Source: Bacteroidaceae bacterium
GTDB lineage: Bacteria; Bacteroidota; Bacteroidia; Bacteroidales; Bacteroidaceae
Direction of reading: 5' to 3'
DNA: 44,820 nucleotides
Assembly: GCA_017557005.1 (NCBI GenBank)
Contig: JAFZFZ010000029.1
Location: 1-44,820, forward strand
Within the stretch, counting starts at the first letter, position 1, and each line of letters starts with the position of its first letter. Positions 17,184 through 26,314 of this stretch are shown in pieces. The notes beneath the pieces were generated by a model that saw only the letters and a list, made by a program, of their open reading frames with translations, was not told the DNA's origin and ran no database searches. The position numbers and the translations under genes are program-made.

Positions 17184-17191
17184 TACATTTG
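17184..17191 (+). promoter_or_regulatory. Likely -7 box of the four-module secreted protein gene
   Basis: TACATTTG matches the -7 consensus. The -33 position (near 17162) reads ATG/CTG rather than TTG. The leader would be about 64 bases, longer than for most genes in this window. Confidence 0.45.
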
Positions 17192-17260
17192 CGTCCTCAT
17201 TAGAGCAATAGGTATAAATTTTTTAATTAAATACTAATTCGTTAATATTATTTTTAAGGT

Positions 17261-19204
17261 ATGAAGAAGAATTACTTTTCATCTTTTGTTGCCGCTTTGA
17301 TGCTGTTCGTAGCGATGCCTGCTTCGGCTGAGGTAAGCTCTATGGCTGATTTGTTCGGCAAATGGCAGTTTACTGCTACAATTGAGACCACAGAAGCTGG
17401 TGCAGCACATGCTGACAAGTTCAAGAGCAATTGCGAGGTAACTATCGCAAAGGCAGCTTCTCAGTATTTTATGGCTGACATCTCTGGTTTTGCTGGTGCA
17501 AACTATTCTATGTCAGTTTCAGGTTTCGATGCTACAAAAGGCACATTCGAGGTTAATGGTCCTAACAGCGCCAACTATGGCCTTTGGGATGGTTATCTCG
17601 CGGTATCTAACGCAGAGGGCGCATGGCCTTGGGCTGATTATCAGAACCCTGACTCAGAGCAGTTTGGCTTCGTATTCTCTTTCAATGGCACTGAAGAGAT
17701 CACTGTTGCAGACTTTACAATCGTTTCACAGGATTGGGGCTCAAACACAGCAACCATTCTTGCTCATGTAAAGAATGTAAAGATGACTCCCATTGAGTTG
17801 GACGTTAAGGATACTTCTAACTATCCTGACTTGACAGGTCTTTGGACTTGGGAGGGTGGTTTGAGAACTGATACCGTTTCTTTGCAGGGCTTCACTGTAG
17901 AGTTCCAGAAGACTGACGAGACTAAGGAAAACTGGAATGCTACATTCACATTCGGTGACTATGAGCCCTTCACATTGGCTGCAACTTTTGATGGCTCTAT
18001 GGTAACAGTTCCCCACGATACTATCTACTTTGACAAGGTGGAAGGTATCCGTATCGGTACAAGAAGCAGCTCTACTGCTTGCGCTGGTAACTTCACATTC
18101 TCATACAATTCAAAGACCTCTATGAGCCTCTACGACTACATCTACGTACGTAAGGATGTATACTCTGGCGATACATTGAAGGGCGGTAAGATCTATCAGG
18201 TATTTGATGGCTACATCACACGCGAGAATCCCGACGCTTACGACTGGTCAGGAATCTACAATGTTTCTGTTGCTGATGCAGAGGACTTGAACGAGAACGA
18301 TGGCATCGTGTTCCCCGCAGAATTTGATATGGTCGTTGAGAAGAAGCCCGGTAATCTCTATGTTATCACAGAGATGCTTGGTTACAAGGATTTGAGCATT
18401 GGCATCACACCTTCTGATGATGATAAGTATGCTACAATCAACCTCGGTGGCTATTCAGGCGCAATGCTTGAGTATATTGGTGAGGTTGATGGTGACTATG
18501 CATACCATGTAATTACTGATGCTAACGCTGAGGCTACAAGCTTGACCTTGACAAAGAACGATGACGGAACATTCTCATTCGGTGACTTCTCAGTTTCTTA
18601 CAAGCTCTACTATGCTGGTTCATACGATCCTATCGCATCATTCGTAGGTGCAAAGGCTACTAAGAAGGTGTTTGACTGGGCTGGTGAATATACTCTCACT
18701 GCAACTGTAGAAGCTATTGATGCAACAGCAACATATGCTTCAGAATTTGATGTTGAGATTCAAGAGTTCAGTGGTGTATACTACATCACAAAGTTCGATG
18801 GCGACAAGGTTTATTCAATGAACTATGGTGGTATTCCTTTGACTGTAGCTGATAAGGCAGCAACTGCTCCTAACGGTAAGTTTGTAGGTGGTGCTTATCC
18901 TAACTATATCACTATCAATGGTGTTGATGCTGCTAATCTTAACTTGACAATGGATGCTGCTGGCAATATCAAAATGGCAGACTTCTACTACACATCATTA
19001 AACTATGACACCAACGAAACTGCAAATGTTGCTATCTATTCAAACGTTGTTCTTACAAGAAAGGCTGTAGTTGATGCTATTGAAAGCATCGAGGTAGAGA
19101 ACAAGGTTGTTGAGGGTATCTTCGACCTCTTGGGCCGCAAGCTCGACGTTATCAAGGCTCCTGGTATTTACATCGTAAATGGCAAGAAAGTGCTCGTAAA
19201 GTAA
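17261..19204 (+). CDS. Secreted protein of four similar beta-rich modules with C-terminal sorting-like tail
   Basis: I do not recognise this 647-residue protein. It has a signal peptide (residues 1-23, ending MPASA). The mature part reads as about four beta-rich modules: roughly 28-175 (LFGKWQFTATIE), 188-300 (LTGLWTWEGG), 326-468 (DWSGIYNVSV) and 471-600 (DWAGEYTLTATVE). Each opens with a G-x-[WY] strand and often has an F-x-[VM]-x-[VI] strand next; the third and fourth also share L/Y-Y-[VI]-I-T. The layout recalls lipocalin-like or avidin-like barrels, but that is inference. Residues 610-647 (IFDLLGRKLD ... GIYIVNGKKVLVK) match the tail of the C10 protease, suggesting export to the surface. 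Codon choice is more AT-rich than in leuS. It lies directly upstream of susC with its own terminator. Confidence 0.7.
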   Translation: MKKNYFSSFVAALMLFVAMPASAEVSSMADLFGKWQFTATIETTEAGAAHADKFKSNCEVTIAKAASQYFMADISGFAGANYSMSVSGFDATKGTFEVNGPNSANYGLWDGYLAVSNAEGAWPWADYQNPDSEQFGFVFSFNGTEEITVADFTIVSQDWGSNTATILAHVKNVKMTPIELDVKDTSNYPDLTGLWTWEGGLRTDTVSLQGFTVEFQKTDETKENWNATFTFGDYEPFTLAATFDGSMVTVPHDTIYFDKVEGIRIGTRSSSTACAGNFTFSYNSKTSMSLYDYIYVRKDVYSGDTLKGGKIYQVFDGYITRENPDAYDWSGIYNVSVADAEDLNENDGIVFPAEFDMVVEKKPGNLYVITEMLGYKDLSIGITPSDDDKYATINLGGYSGAMLEYIGEVDGDYAYHVITDANAEATSLTLTKNDDGTFSFGDFSVSYKLYYAGSYDPIASFVGAKATKKVFDWAGEYTLTATVEAIDATATYASEFDVEIQEFSGVYYITKFDGDKVYSMNYGGIPLTVADKAATAPNGKFVGGAYPNYITINGVDAANLNLTMDAAGNIKMADFYYTSLNYDTNETANVAIYSNVVLTRKAVVDAIESIEVENKVVEGIFDLLGRKLDVIKAPGIYIVNGKKVLVK

Positions 19205-19238
19205 GCCAATAGAGCTACGAATAGCATCTAATAATGTT

Positions 19239-19276
19239 AAAGTGCTTTCCACGTTTTGTGGGAAGCACTTTTTTTA
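19239..19276 (+). terminator. Terminator before susC, containing the susC -33 element
   Basis: A 14-bp stem (19239-19252/19258-19271; AAAGTGCTTTCCAC paired with one G-U) with a 5-base GTTTT loop is followed by a T-run. The TTG of the susC promoter is in the loop/stem edge at 19256-19258. Confidence 0.8.
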
Positions 19277-19285
19277 GTAATTTTG
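19256..19285 (+). promoter_or_regulatory. susC operon promoter
   Basis: TTG (19256-19258), 19 bases, TAATTTTG (19278-19285). Transcription would start near 19291, about 46 bases before the ATG. It overlaps the terminator of the gene upstream. Confidence 0.58.
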
Positions 19286-19336
19286 CCAAGATTTGTATTG
19301 TGGAATAAAGTGTAACATAAGAATTTAACAAAATAA

Positions 19337-22300
19337 ATGAACAAGATTAATCCTACAACAAATTTTGTCGGCAAAATATGCTGTACGATACTGATGTTGC
19401 TATGTGCATTTCCTGCTCTTGCCAGCAAGGCCGGCGATGCTAACAAAGAGGTGTCGGGTATAGTGGTGGACAAGAAAACGAAAGACCCCTTAATTGGTGT
19501 TAATGTGGCCATTTGGAAGGATGGAAAGATTGAAACAGGTGTTACCACCGATTTTGATGGTGCTTTCCATATCGAAACCTCTTTGAGTAGCTTCGAAGTG
19601 CAGTTTTCTTACATGGGATATAAGGACTTGAAGTTCGATTCCAAGTCACATGACCTAAGTGGTATGCATGTAGAGTTGGAGGAAGATGCCAATACTCTCG
19701 GCGACGTTGTGGTGACTGGCTTTGTTACTAAAAATAAAGAAACATTTACAGGCTCTGTTACTGAGATGTCCGGTTTGGAACTCCGTCAAGTGTCGGGAAC
19801 AAATATCATCGGTGCAATATCAGCCCTGACTCCCGGTATGGCTATGGTGCAGAATACCAGTCAGGGCTCAAACCCTAACCACACTCCCGAGTTGGTGTTG
19901 CGCGGTATGAGCTCGTTCTCAAACAGTGGACAGCAAGTCAATCAGCCTACCATTATTTTGGATGGAACAGAGATTTCTATGCAGGACCTCTATGACCTTG
20001 ACATTAATGAGATTGAGAAAATTACTGTATTGAAGGACGCTTCGGCTACAGCCCTCTATGGTTCGAAAGCGGCAAATGGTGTAATTGTCATCACTCGCAA
20101 GCCTATTCAAGAGAGCACGGTGCGTGTGCAATACAATTTTACCGGTAATCTGCAATTCCCTGTATTGGGCGATTACAATGTGCTCAATGCAAGCGAGAAA
20201 CTCGAATATGAGCGCTTGGCAGGTCTCTATGATGCACAAGGTGCAATAAATTCCGAGACCGGACTCCCCTTACAGTATGAGTACGATGAGCTATACAACC
20301 AACGCTATAAACTCATTCGTGCAGGACTGGATAGTGATTGGCTCTCACAACCTGCTCGCACAGCCCTTTCTAACGATCATTCATTGCGTGTTTATGGTGG
20401 CGCTTCAAACCTGCGTTATGAACTTACCGGTCGCTTTGGTGATACTCGTGGTGTAATGAAGGATGACTATCGTAAGCGCCATAGTCTCGGTTTCAAGCTC
20501 GACTATTTCGCAGGCCCGATTACCATTTCTAACCGTACAACTTATCAAGAGGTTAGTGTAAAGAACACCCCATATGGTTCATTCTCGCAATACGTTGGTA
20601 TGAATCCCTATGACAGAATCTACAACGAAGATGGAAGCATCAATACAGATCTTGCATGGGATCTTGACAATCCTCTTTACGAAGCATCATTGGGTAGTTT
20701 CTCTACAAGTGGAACCCGCACCTTGAGTAATAGCTCTGACTTCCGCTGGGATATAAGTAAGATGTTCCTTCTCACGGGACATTTCAATGTGTCAAGTGAT
20801 ATGGGTGAAAACGATATATTTACATCGCCTAAGTCTTTGGCATACAAGGATGTGACCGATCTTTCAAAGAAGGGTCAATACACTAAGGGAGTTTCAAGAG
20901 GTGTTAGTTATAATGGTAACTTGGTCGGCACTTTCAATAAGTTCTTTAAGGACGAGTCGCTTGTAAGCCTCTCTACTGGATGGGAAATCAACTATGCGAA
21001 TAGCAGTAGTGAAACCATTCAAGCTATAGGCTTTTTCAATGACCACCTTTCATACATAGGCAATGCTGTTAGCTATCCTGCTAGTGGCAAGCCCTATGGA
21101 ACACAAGCTGAGACTGCCGATGTGGGTGCTTTTGTCACAGGTAACGTGTCATGGCGCAATCGATACTTTGCTGATGGAACATGGCGTACGACCGGCTCAT
21201 CACAGTTCGGCGAAAACAATCGTTTCGGCCATTTCTGGTCTGGAGGTTTGGGTTGGAATATTCTTAACGAATCCTTCATGGAGGACGCAAAGAAACATTT
21301 TGATATTCTGAAGTTGCGTACCAGTACAGGTTACACCGGTAAGGTGAGCTTCAGTCCCTTCCAAGCAATGACAATGTATCAATACAACAACAGCTATGAA
21401 TACAAGAACGGTATTGGTGCTATACCCATCACAATCGGTAATGTGGATTTGACATGGGAGCGTACCATGAACTACAATGTGGGTTTCGATTTGAGTATGT
21501 TTGACCGCCGCTTAAACTTCACAGCTGATGCTTATATTCGAAATACTACTGACCTTTTGCTCGACAAATCTTTTGCTCCATCGACTGGTGTGACTAGTGC
21601 AAAATCTAACTTGGGCGAACTGCAGAACAAGGGATTCGAATACCAACTTGATGGATATGTTATTCGTAATAATGATTTCTATTGGCGTCTTGCATCAACA
21701 GGTTACTTGAATCGTAATAAGATAACCAAGATTGATAAAGCGCTGGAGGAAATCAATAAGGAGAACCAGGCAAATGCTTCATTAAGTCTTACACCTCTGC
21801 CTCAATATGCAGAAGGCGAGAGTGTGAGTGCGCTCAAGCTTGTGCGTTCAGCAGGTATTGACCCTGCTACAGGTAAAGAGGTTTATATCAAACGTGATGG
21901 TACACTTACCTTTGAGTATGATCCTGCCGATCGTGTCCTCATCGGTGATACTGAGCCTGCATATACTGGTACATTCAGCACCAATGTGTTTTGGAAAGGT
22001 TTTAGTGTGTATGCATTGTTTAGCTATCGCTTAGGAGCATGGGTGTACAACACAACACGCGTAAGCAAGGTTGAGGGATCTGATCCTCAATATAATGCTG
22101 ACCAACGAGTTTTTGATGATCGATGGACTAAGCCTGGTGATGTAGCTTTCTATAAAGATATCGCCGACAGTAGTCGTCCCGAACAGACCACTCGTTTTGC
22201 TGAGAAGGAATATACCTTGTCTCTTGGCTCGCTTAACGTCAGCTATGAATTTGATGAAAAGACATGTAAGTCTATGCATGTAAGAAATCTGCGCACTGGT

Positions 22301-22405
22301 ATCAACTTTACTGATATCTTACGTTTGTCAAGTGTAAAGATTGAGCGAGGTACAGACTATCTCTATAGCCAGGGATTTGAGTTCTATTTGAATGTGACAC
22401 TATAA
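19337..22405 (+). CDS. SusC/RagA-type TonB-dependent outer-membrane transporter
   Basis: A 1022-residue outer-membrane channel that imports substrates captured by its SusD partner, powered by TonB. A signal peptide (residues 1-30, ending FPALAS) is followed by a carboxypeptidase-regulatory-like domain (about 35-120, VSGIVVDKKTKDPLIGVNV). The plug (about 120-235) has the SusC hallmarks VVVTGF, LRGMSS, PTIILDG and DASATALYGSKAANGVIVIT. The rest is beta-barrel, ending in the aromatic-rich strand FEFYLNVTL. No STN domain is present, so it is not a direct FecA-type signalling transporter. First gene of a four-gene operon with gaps of 12-21 bases. Substrate unknown; the downstream DUF4843 and PKD-like lipoproteins are not typical of glycan loci. 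Confidence 0.93.
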   Translation: MNKINPTTNFVGKICCTILMLLCAFPALASKAGDANKEVSGIVVDKKTKDPLIGVNVAIWKDGKIETGVTTDFDGAFHIETSLSSFEVQFSYMGYKDLKFDSKSHDLSGMHVELEEDANTLGDVVVTGFVTKNKETFTGSVTEMSGLELRQVSGTNIIGAISALTPGMAMVQNTSQGSNPNHTPELVLRGMSSFSNSGQQVNQPTIILDGTEISMQDLYDLDINEIEKITVLKDASATALYGSKAANGVIVITRKPIQESTVRVQYNFTGNLQFPVLGDYNVLNASEKLEYERLAGLYDAQGAINSETGLPLQYEYDELYNQRYKLIRAGLDSDWLSQPARTALSNDHSLRVYGGASNLRYELTGRFGDTRGVMKDDYRKRHSLGFKLDYFAGPITISNRTTYQEVSVKNTPYGSFSQYVGMNPYDRIYNEDGSINTDLAWDLDNPLYEASLGSFSTSGTRTLSNSSDFRWDISKMFLLTGHFNVSSDMGENDIFTSPKSLAYKDVTDLSKKGQYTKGVSRGVSYNGNLVGTFNKFFKDESLVSLSTGWEINYANSSSETIQAIGFFNDHLSYIGNAVSYPASGKPYGTQAETADVGAFVTGNVSWRNRYFADGTWRTTGSSQFGENNRFGHFWSGGLGWNILNESFMEDAKKHFDILKLRTSTGYTGKVSFSPFQAMTMYQYNNSYEYKNGIGAIPITIGNVDLTWERTMNYNVGFDLSMFDRRLNFTADAYIRNTTDLLLDKSFAPSTGVTSAKSNLGELQNKGFEYQLDGYVIRNNDFYWRLASTGYLNRNKITKIDKALEEINKENQANASLSLTPLPQYAEGESVSALKLVRSAGIDPATGKEVYIKRDGTLTFEYDPADRVLIGDTEPAYTGTFSTNVFWKGFSVYALFSYRLGAWVYNTTRVSKVEGSDPQYNADQRVFDDRWTKPGDVAFYKDIADSSRPEQTTRFAEKEYTLSLGSLNVSYEFDEKTCKSMHVRNLRTGINFTDILRLSSVKIERGTDYLYSQGFEFYLNVTL

Positions 22406-22417
22406 GAAAAACGACTT

Positions 22418-23866
22418 ATGAAGAAATTTCGATATATAGTTTACTTGGTAGTTGCTTTGTTTGCAACCACATCGTGCGAAGATTTTCTTAATATTATCCC
22501 TGAGGGACAAGCTAAGCGAGATGAATTGCTAGCTACTTCCGAAGGTATTGAAGAGGCTATGTATGGTGTATATGCACAGTTGCGTTCAAATACGCTATAT
22601 GGTCAAGAACTGCATTTTCAGACACTTGAGGTGATGGCTCACAATCTCTATTGTGATGGCAACACTTCGATTACTGCGTTGGGTAAGTTTGAGTATGATA
22701 ACACCAGTGTAAAATCACTTTTTGAGAGTATTTGGACTGCAATGTATAAGAATATTTCCAATGCAAATAGTGTGCTTGATGCGCCTCTTGTAGCAAATGC
22801 AAAGGAATTTCCATATACAATTTATCGCGGTGAGGCTCTTGGCTTGCGTGCTTTTATGCACTTTGACCTTGTGCGTCTTTTCGCTGAGCAATATACACAG
22901 AATGCCAATGCTGCAGGTATTCCTTATGCTACAGAATTCTCGTTAAAGACACCGGAATTTGAAAGTCTCAAAGAGAACTATGAACATATTCTTGCTGACT
23001 TGCACGAAGCAGACAGTCTTTTGGCTGATGAGGAAAAATATGAAGGCGAGGGCAATTATATGCTCGACCGTCAAATACACTTCAATAAATATGCAGTGAA
23101 AGCTACGCTTGCAAGAGTTTATTTGACCATGGGCAATAAGGCTGAAGCTGCAAAGTATGCTAAAGAGGTTATCGATGGAGGTAAATATTATCTGAAGGAG
23201 ATGACCGAGGTGAAAAATGACCTTGCAGGTGTGCTTTCAAAAAAAGAATGTATCTTTGGCATCTACTACGCAGGGTTCTATACACAGGTATACGAGAAAC
23301 TGCACAAGACCACTACACGCTACTCACTTGACTTGCGTGCTGACTATAAGGATATCTATAACAAAGATCACCTTGGCAATGACTATCGTTTGAGCTCATA
23401 TTTCACCACTGTAACCTTAGGTAGCGACCAGGTAGACCGTTTGTGCAAGCTTACTGACATCTATGAGCTGGACAACAATGCAGCATCACGTCCCTTGGAT
23501 CTAATCCTCGGTATCAACATGATAAGAATCCCAGAAATGTATTACATTATGGCTGAAGTTTTGTTGGACGAAGATCCTGCGCAAGCATTGGCATATTACA
23601 ATGAGGTGCGTACGCATCGTGGACTTGAGCCTCTCAAGACCGAAGCAGTAGATGAAAATACAGGTGAATTGGTTGACCGTCCTTTGACATTGCAGCATAT
23701 CAATGAAGAACGTTACAAGGAATATTTCGGAGAAGGTCAACTCTATTTCAATATGAAGCGTCTGAACCAGTCTATCGTGTCTTATGATAATGTAACGACT
23801 TATGAAGCAAGTAAGAAAATATATGTTATCCCCATCCCTGATATTGAGATAGAAAACCGTTATTGA
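22418..23866 (+). CDS. SusD/RagB-family surface lipoprotein
   Basis: The substrate-binding lid that sits on the SusC channel at the cell surface. The 482 residues start with a lipoprotein signal (MKKFRYIVYLVVALFATTSC, lipid on the Cys) and the family opening EDFLNIIPEGQ. Helical TPR-like content fills the middle, including EALGLRAFMHFDLVRLFAEQ, the most conserved SusD segment. The C-terminus has NEERYKEYFGEGQLYFNMKR, and ends IPIPDIEIENRY. The start is 12 bases after the susC stop, so the two are co-transcribed and co-assembled. Confidence 0.93.
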   Translation: MKKFRYIVYLVVALFATTSCEDFLNIIPEGQAKRDELLATSEGIEEAMYGVYAQLRSNTLYGQELHFQTLEVMAHNLYCDGNTSITALGKFEYDNTSVKSLFESIWTAMYKNISNANSVLDAPLVANAKEFPYTIYRGEALGLRAFMHFDLVRLFAEQYTQNANAAGIPYATEFSLKTPEFESLKENYEHILADLHEADSLLADEEKYEGEGNYMLDRQIHFNKYAVKATLARVYLTMGNKAEAAKYAKEVIDGGKYYLKEMTEVKNDLAGVLSKKECIFGIYYAGFYTQVYEKLHKTTTRYSLDLRADYKDIYNKDHLGNDYRLSSYFTTVTLGSDQVDRLCKLTDIYELDNNAASRPLDLILGINMIRIPEMYYIMAEVLLDEDPAQALAYYNEVRTHRGLEPLKTEAVDENTGELVDRPLTLQHINEERYKEYFGEGQLYFNMKRLNQSIVSYDNVTTYEASKKIYVIPIPDIEIENRY

Positions 23867-23886
23867 TATAAAGCATAAAAGAATTT

Positions 23887-24723
23887 ATGAAGAATCTATT
23901 AAAATATGTTGCATTGTCGCTGATTGGGGTGTTAGGTCTCACCGCATGTAGCGAAACTGATTATCTCAAGTATGATGTATCTCATAATGGTGTATACTTT
24001 ACAAAGGATAAGCTCAAATATTCATTCAGTGTGACCTCTGATACGATTCATAGCTACTTGTTCAAGATGCCCATACAGATTCTGGGTGGTATAAGCGACA
24101 AGGAGCGTGAAGTGGCATATAGAGTCAATGAGGACTCTACAGATGCTGTCTATGGCATACATTACACATTTGATAAGGCTATTATTGCTCCCGACTCTAT
24201 TACAGGCTATATTCCAGTAACTATACTGCGTGATAATCTTGAGGGCAATTATGATGAGGGATATAAAACCTATCGCTTATACATCGAATTGGTTGAAAAC
24301 GAATGTTTCACTCCTACTTTGGATACACTCAGTCAGGTACGTTTGTTGCAGTTTGATAATTCTATAGATATCCCCGAATGGGTAGACTATAAGGGAGATA
24401 AAATATGGCGCCCAGGAAATCCTCATGAAGATTTAGGTGATTGGCATCCCTATACATATATCAAATTGGTAGAGCAATTCCATACCATCCAGTATGTCGA
24501 CAATATGTACGAGACCTATCAAAAGATGGTGGCATATTATGGTGGTGAAAATCTTGAGAAGGTACCCTATGCCTCATTCCACCCCTATACACATATTATG
24601 CGTAAATATGTGTTTGCTCCCTTGTATGAATATTTTAGTAATGAAGCTAACAGAAAGGAGATAGAAGCGATGTACCCTGACTATCCTTTTAATTTCCCCA
24701 ATCCTTATGCTGTAAACGAATAA
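23887..24723 (+). CDS. DUF4843 surface lipoprotein of the SusCD locus
   Basis: A 278-residue lipoprotein (signal MKNLLKYVALSLIGVLGLTAC). The body matches the DUF4843 family: GVYFTKDKLKYSFSV near the start, PIQILGGISDKEREVAYRV and GYIPVTILRD in the middle, a beta-sandwich-like opening followed by a mixed C-terminal half. Proteins of this family are encoded next to SusCD pairs and are thought to be accessory surface-binding lipoproteins; no activity is established. Third gene of the operon, 20 bases after susD. Confidence 0.82.
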   Translation: MKNLLKYVALSLIGVLGLTACSETDYLKYDVSHNGVYFTKDKLKYSFSVTSDTIHSYLFKMPIQILGGISDKEREVAYRVNEDSTDAVYGIHYTFDKAIIAPDSITGYIPVTILRDNLEGNYDEGYKTYRLYIELVENECFTPTLDTLSQVRLLQFDNSIDIPEWVDYKGDKIWRPGNPHEDLGDWHPYTYIKLVEQFHTIQYVDNMYETYQKMVAYYGGENLEKVPYASFHPYTHIMRKYVFAPLYEYFSNEANRKEIEAMYPDYPFNFPNPYAVNE

Positions 24724-24744
24724 GTATAGTAATAATTATCTGAT

Positions 24745-26265
24745 ATGAAAGTGAATAAATATATTATACTCGCCTTAATGGCGCTCACCTTCGTTTCTTG
24801 CTTTGAAGATGAAAGCACTGATGCGACTAATCCTATTGCCGAAATCTTGATAGATGAAAGCAGTATGGAGAAGGTCTATAACATACAGAAGAATGAGATA
24901 CTTGTAATCAATCCTATAGTAGCTCAAACAAACAAAGAGCTACCTCTTTCATATGCATGGGAGCTTGATCAAAACATCGTATCTGTAGAAAAAGAATTCC
25001 ACTATAAAGGCGAGAAACTCGGTACATATAATGGACGATTGATTGTTTCGAACGACGATGGAAAGGCATTCTTTACCTTTACACTGCATGTAAACTCTCC
25101 CTATGAGTTTGGTATAACAGTGCTCAGTAAGGATGTTGAGGGACGTCCTCACATTTCCTTCATGCAAGAACCGATGAAGGAGGGAGACAATAAAGAATTC
25201 TATAATGAGAATAGCTTAGAGGTAAATAACCCCGAACAATTCTTTGCATCCAACCCTTCAGATATAATCCAGACAACAGGAACATTGATCGTAGCTTGTC
25301 AAGGTAAGGATGATGATCCCGATGATGCTGCCAGCATCTACTTCCTTAATGAGAAGACCTTTGTGATGGAGAATCTTATCGAGGCAAAAGAATATAAGAC
25401 CTTTAAGCCTACTAAGTTGCTTACTCCCCAGGGAAGCTATGATGGTAGCGCATATCCTGTGCTTTCTGCTGATGGTAAGATGTATTCATTGCCTACGTAC
25501 AACGCTGTGCTGCAACCTTCTCATAAGTTAACATCAACATACGCACAAGCAGGCTTTGCTTTAGGCGATGCTACTTATAACGATATCATTGTTTGGGACA
25601 AAGAGGTTAATGGCCTTGTTTGTATATACAACAGCTATGGCCCTTATTATTGTGGAAAAAAATATTTGTTACAGCGCGACTCCTTGTTGACTGACGAGTA
25701 TTATATTAAGAATTTCAGTAAGTTGAAAGGTTTGTGTACGCTGACTCCCATACATCGTACTCCTGAGCAAGCAAAAATCTCAAGAAAACAGCTTCTCGCA
25801 ATAGTAAAAGCTCCTTTATATACACAAAAGGTTGTTATTGCGACATTCTTCTGGCAGGCTATTACTGGTAGCTATGGACAATATGAGGTGCTCGACAATA
25901 AGGGATTCACGAAGGCTGCGAAATCAAGTTATAATGTAATCAATGAGAACACCCCTTGTATAGCCAATGCTACTTATGAAACAATGCTGTTCGCTGATGG
26001 TAATAAGGTTATGAAGTGGTATTATCTTAAAGATGATTATCTTGAGGATGCCATCGAACTGCTAAAGGTGGGTAGTGATGATGCTATCATAACATCCTTT
26101 GATATCAGCGAGGATCACTTGAAAACGTATGTAGCTTTCTATGAGCCCAATCAGGAAGGTAAAAATGGTAGTGTGTGGGTAATCGATACTAACTCAGGTA
26201 ATATCCTTGAGCAGTACGACAATATATGCTATCAGCCGGTAAAGATAATGTATAAGAAGAAATAA
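24745..26265 (+). CDS. PKD-like family surface lipoprotein
   Basis: A 506-residue lipoprotein (signal MKVNKYIILALMALTFVSC). Residues about 30-130 form a PKD/Ig-like domain (LPLSYAWELDQNIVSVEKEF ... GRLIVSNDDGKAFFTFTLHV). The rest (about 130-500) has blade-like strands such as GLVCIYNSYGPYYCG and ending GSVWVIDTNSGNILEQYDN, suggesting a propeller-like fold. It matches the lipoprotein type that follows DUF4843 in many Bacteroidetes SusCD loci. Last gene of the operon; a terminator follows directly. Confidence 0.8.
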   Translation: MKVNKYIILALMALTFVSCFEDESTDATNPIAEILIDESSMEKVYNIQKNEILVINPIVAQTNKELPLSYAWELDQNIVSVEKEFHYKGEKLGTYNGRLIVSNDDGKAFFTFTLHVNSPYEFGITVLSKDVEGRPHISFMQEPMKEGDNKEFYNENSLEVNNPEQFFASNPSDIIQTTGTLIVACQGKDDDPDDAASIYFLNEKTFVMENLIEAKEYKTFKPTKLLTPQGSYDGSAYPVLSADGKMYSLPTYNAVLQPSHKLTSTYAQAGFALGDATYNDIIVWDKEVNGLVCIYNSYGPYYCGKKYLLQRDSLLTDEYYIKNFSKLKGLCTLTPIHRTPEQAKISRKQLLAIVKAPLYTQKVVIATFFWQAITGSYGQYEVLDNKGFTKAAKSSYNVINENTPCIANATYETMLFADGNKVMKWYYLKDDYLEDAIELLKVGSDDAIITSFDISEDHLKTYVAFYEPNQEGKNGSVWVIDTNSGNILEQYDNICYQPVKIMYKKK

Positions 26266-26269
26266 AAAG

Positions 26270-26314
26270 TTGCCCTCGATTTTCAGAAATGGAACCGAGG
26301 GCAAATATTTTTTA
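26270..26314 (+). terminator. Terminator of the susCD operon
   Basis: A 9-bp stem TTGCCCTCG/CGAGGGCAA (26270-26278/26296-26304) is followed by ATATTTTTTAG. It lies between convergent genes, so it may also serve the minus-strand rnc gene. Confidence 0.75.
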
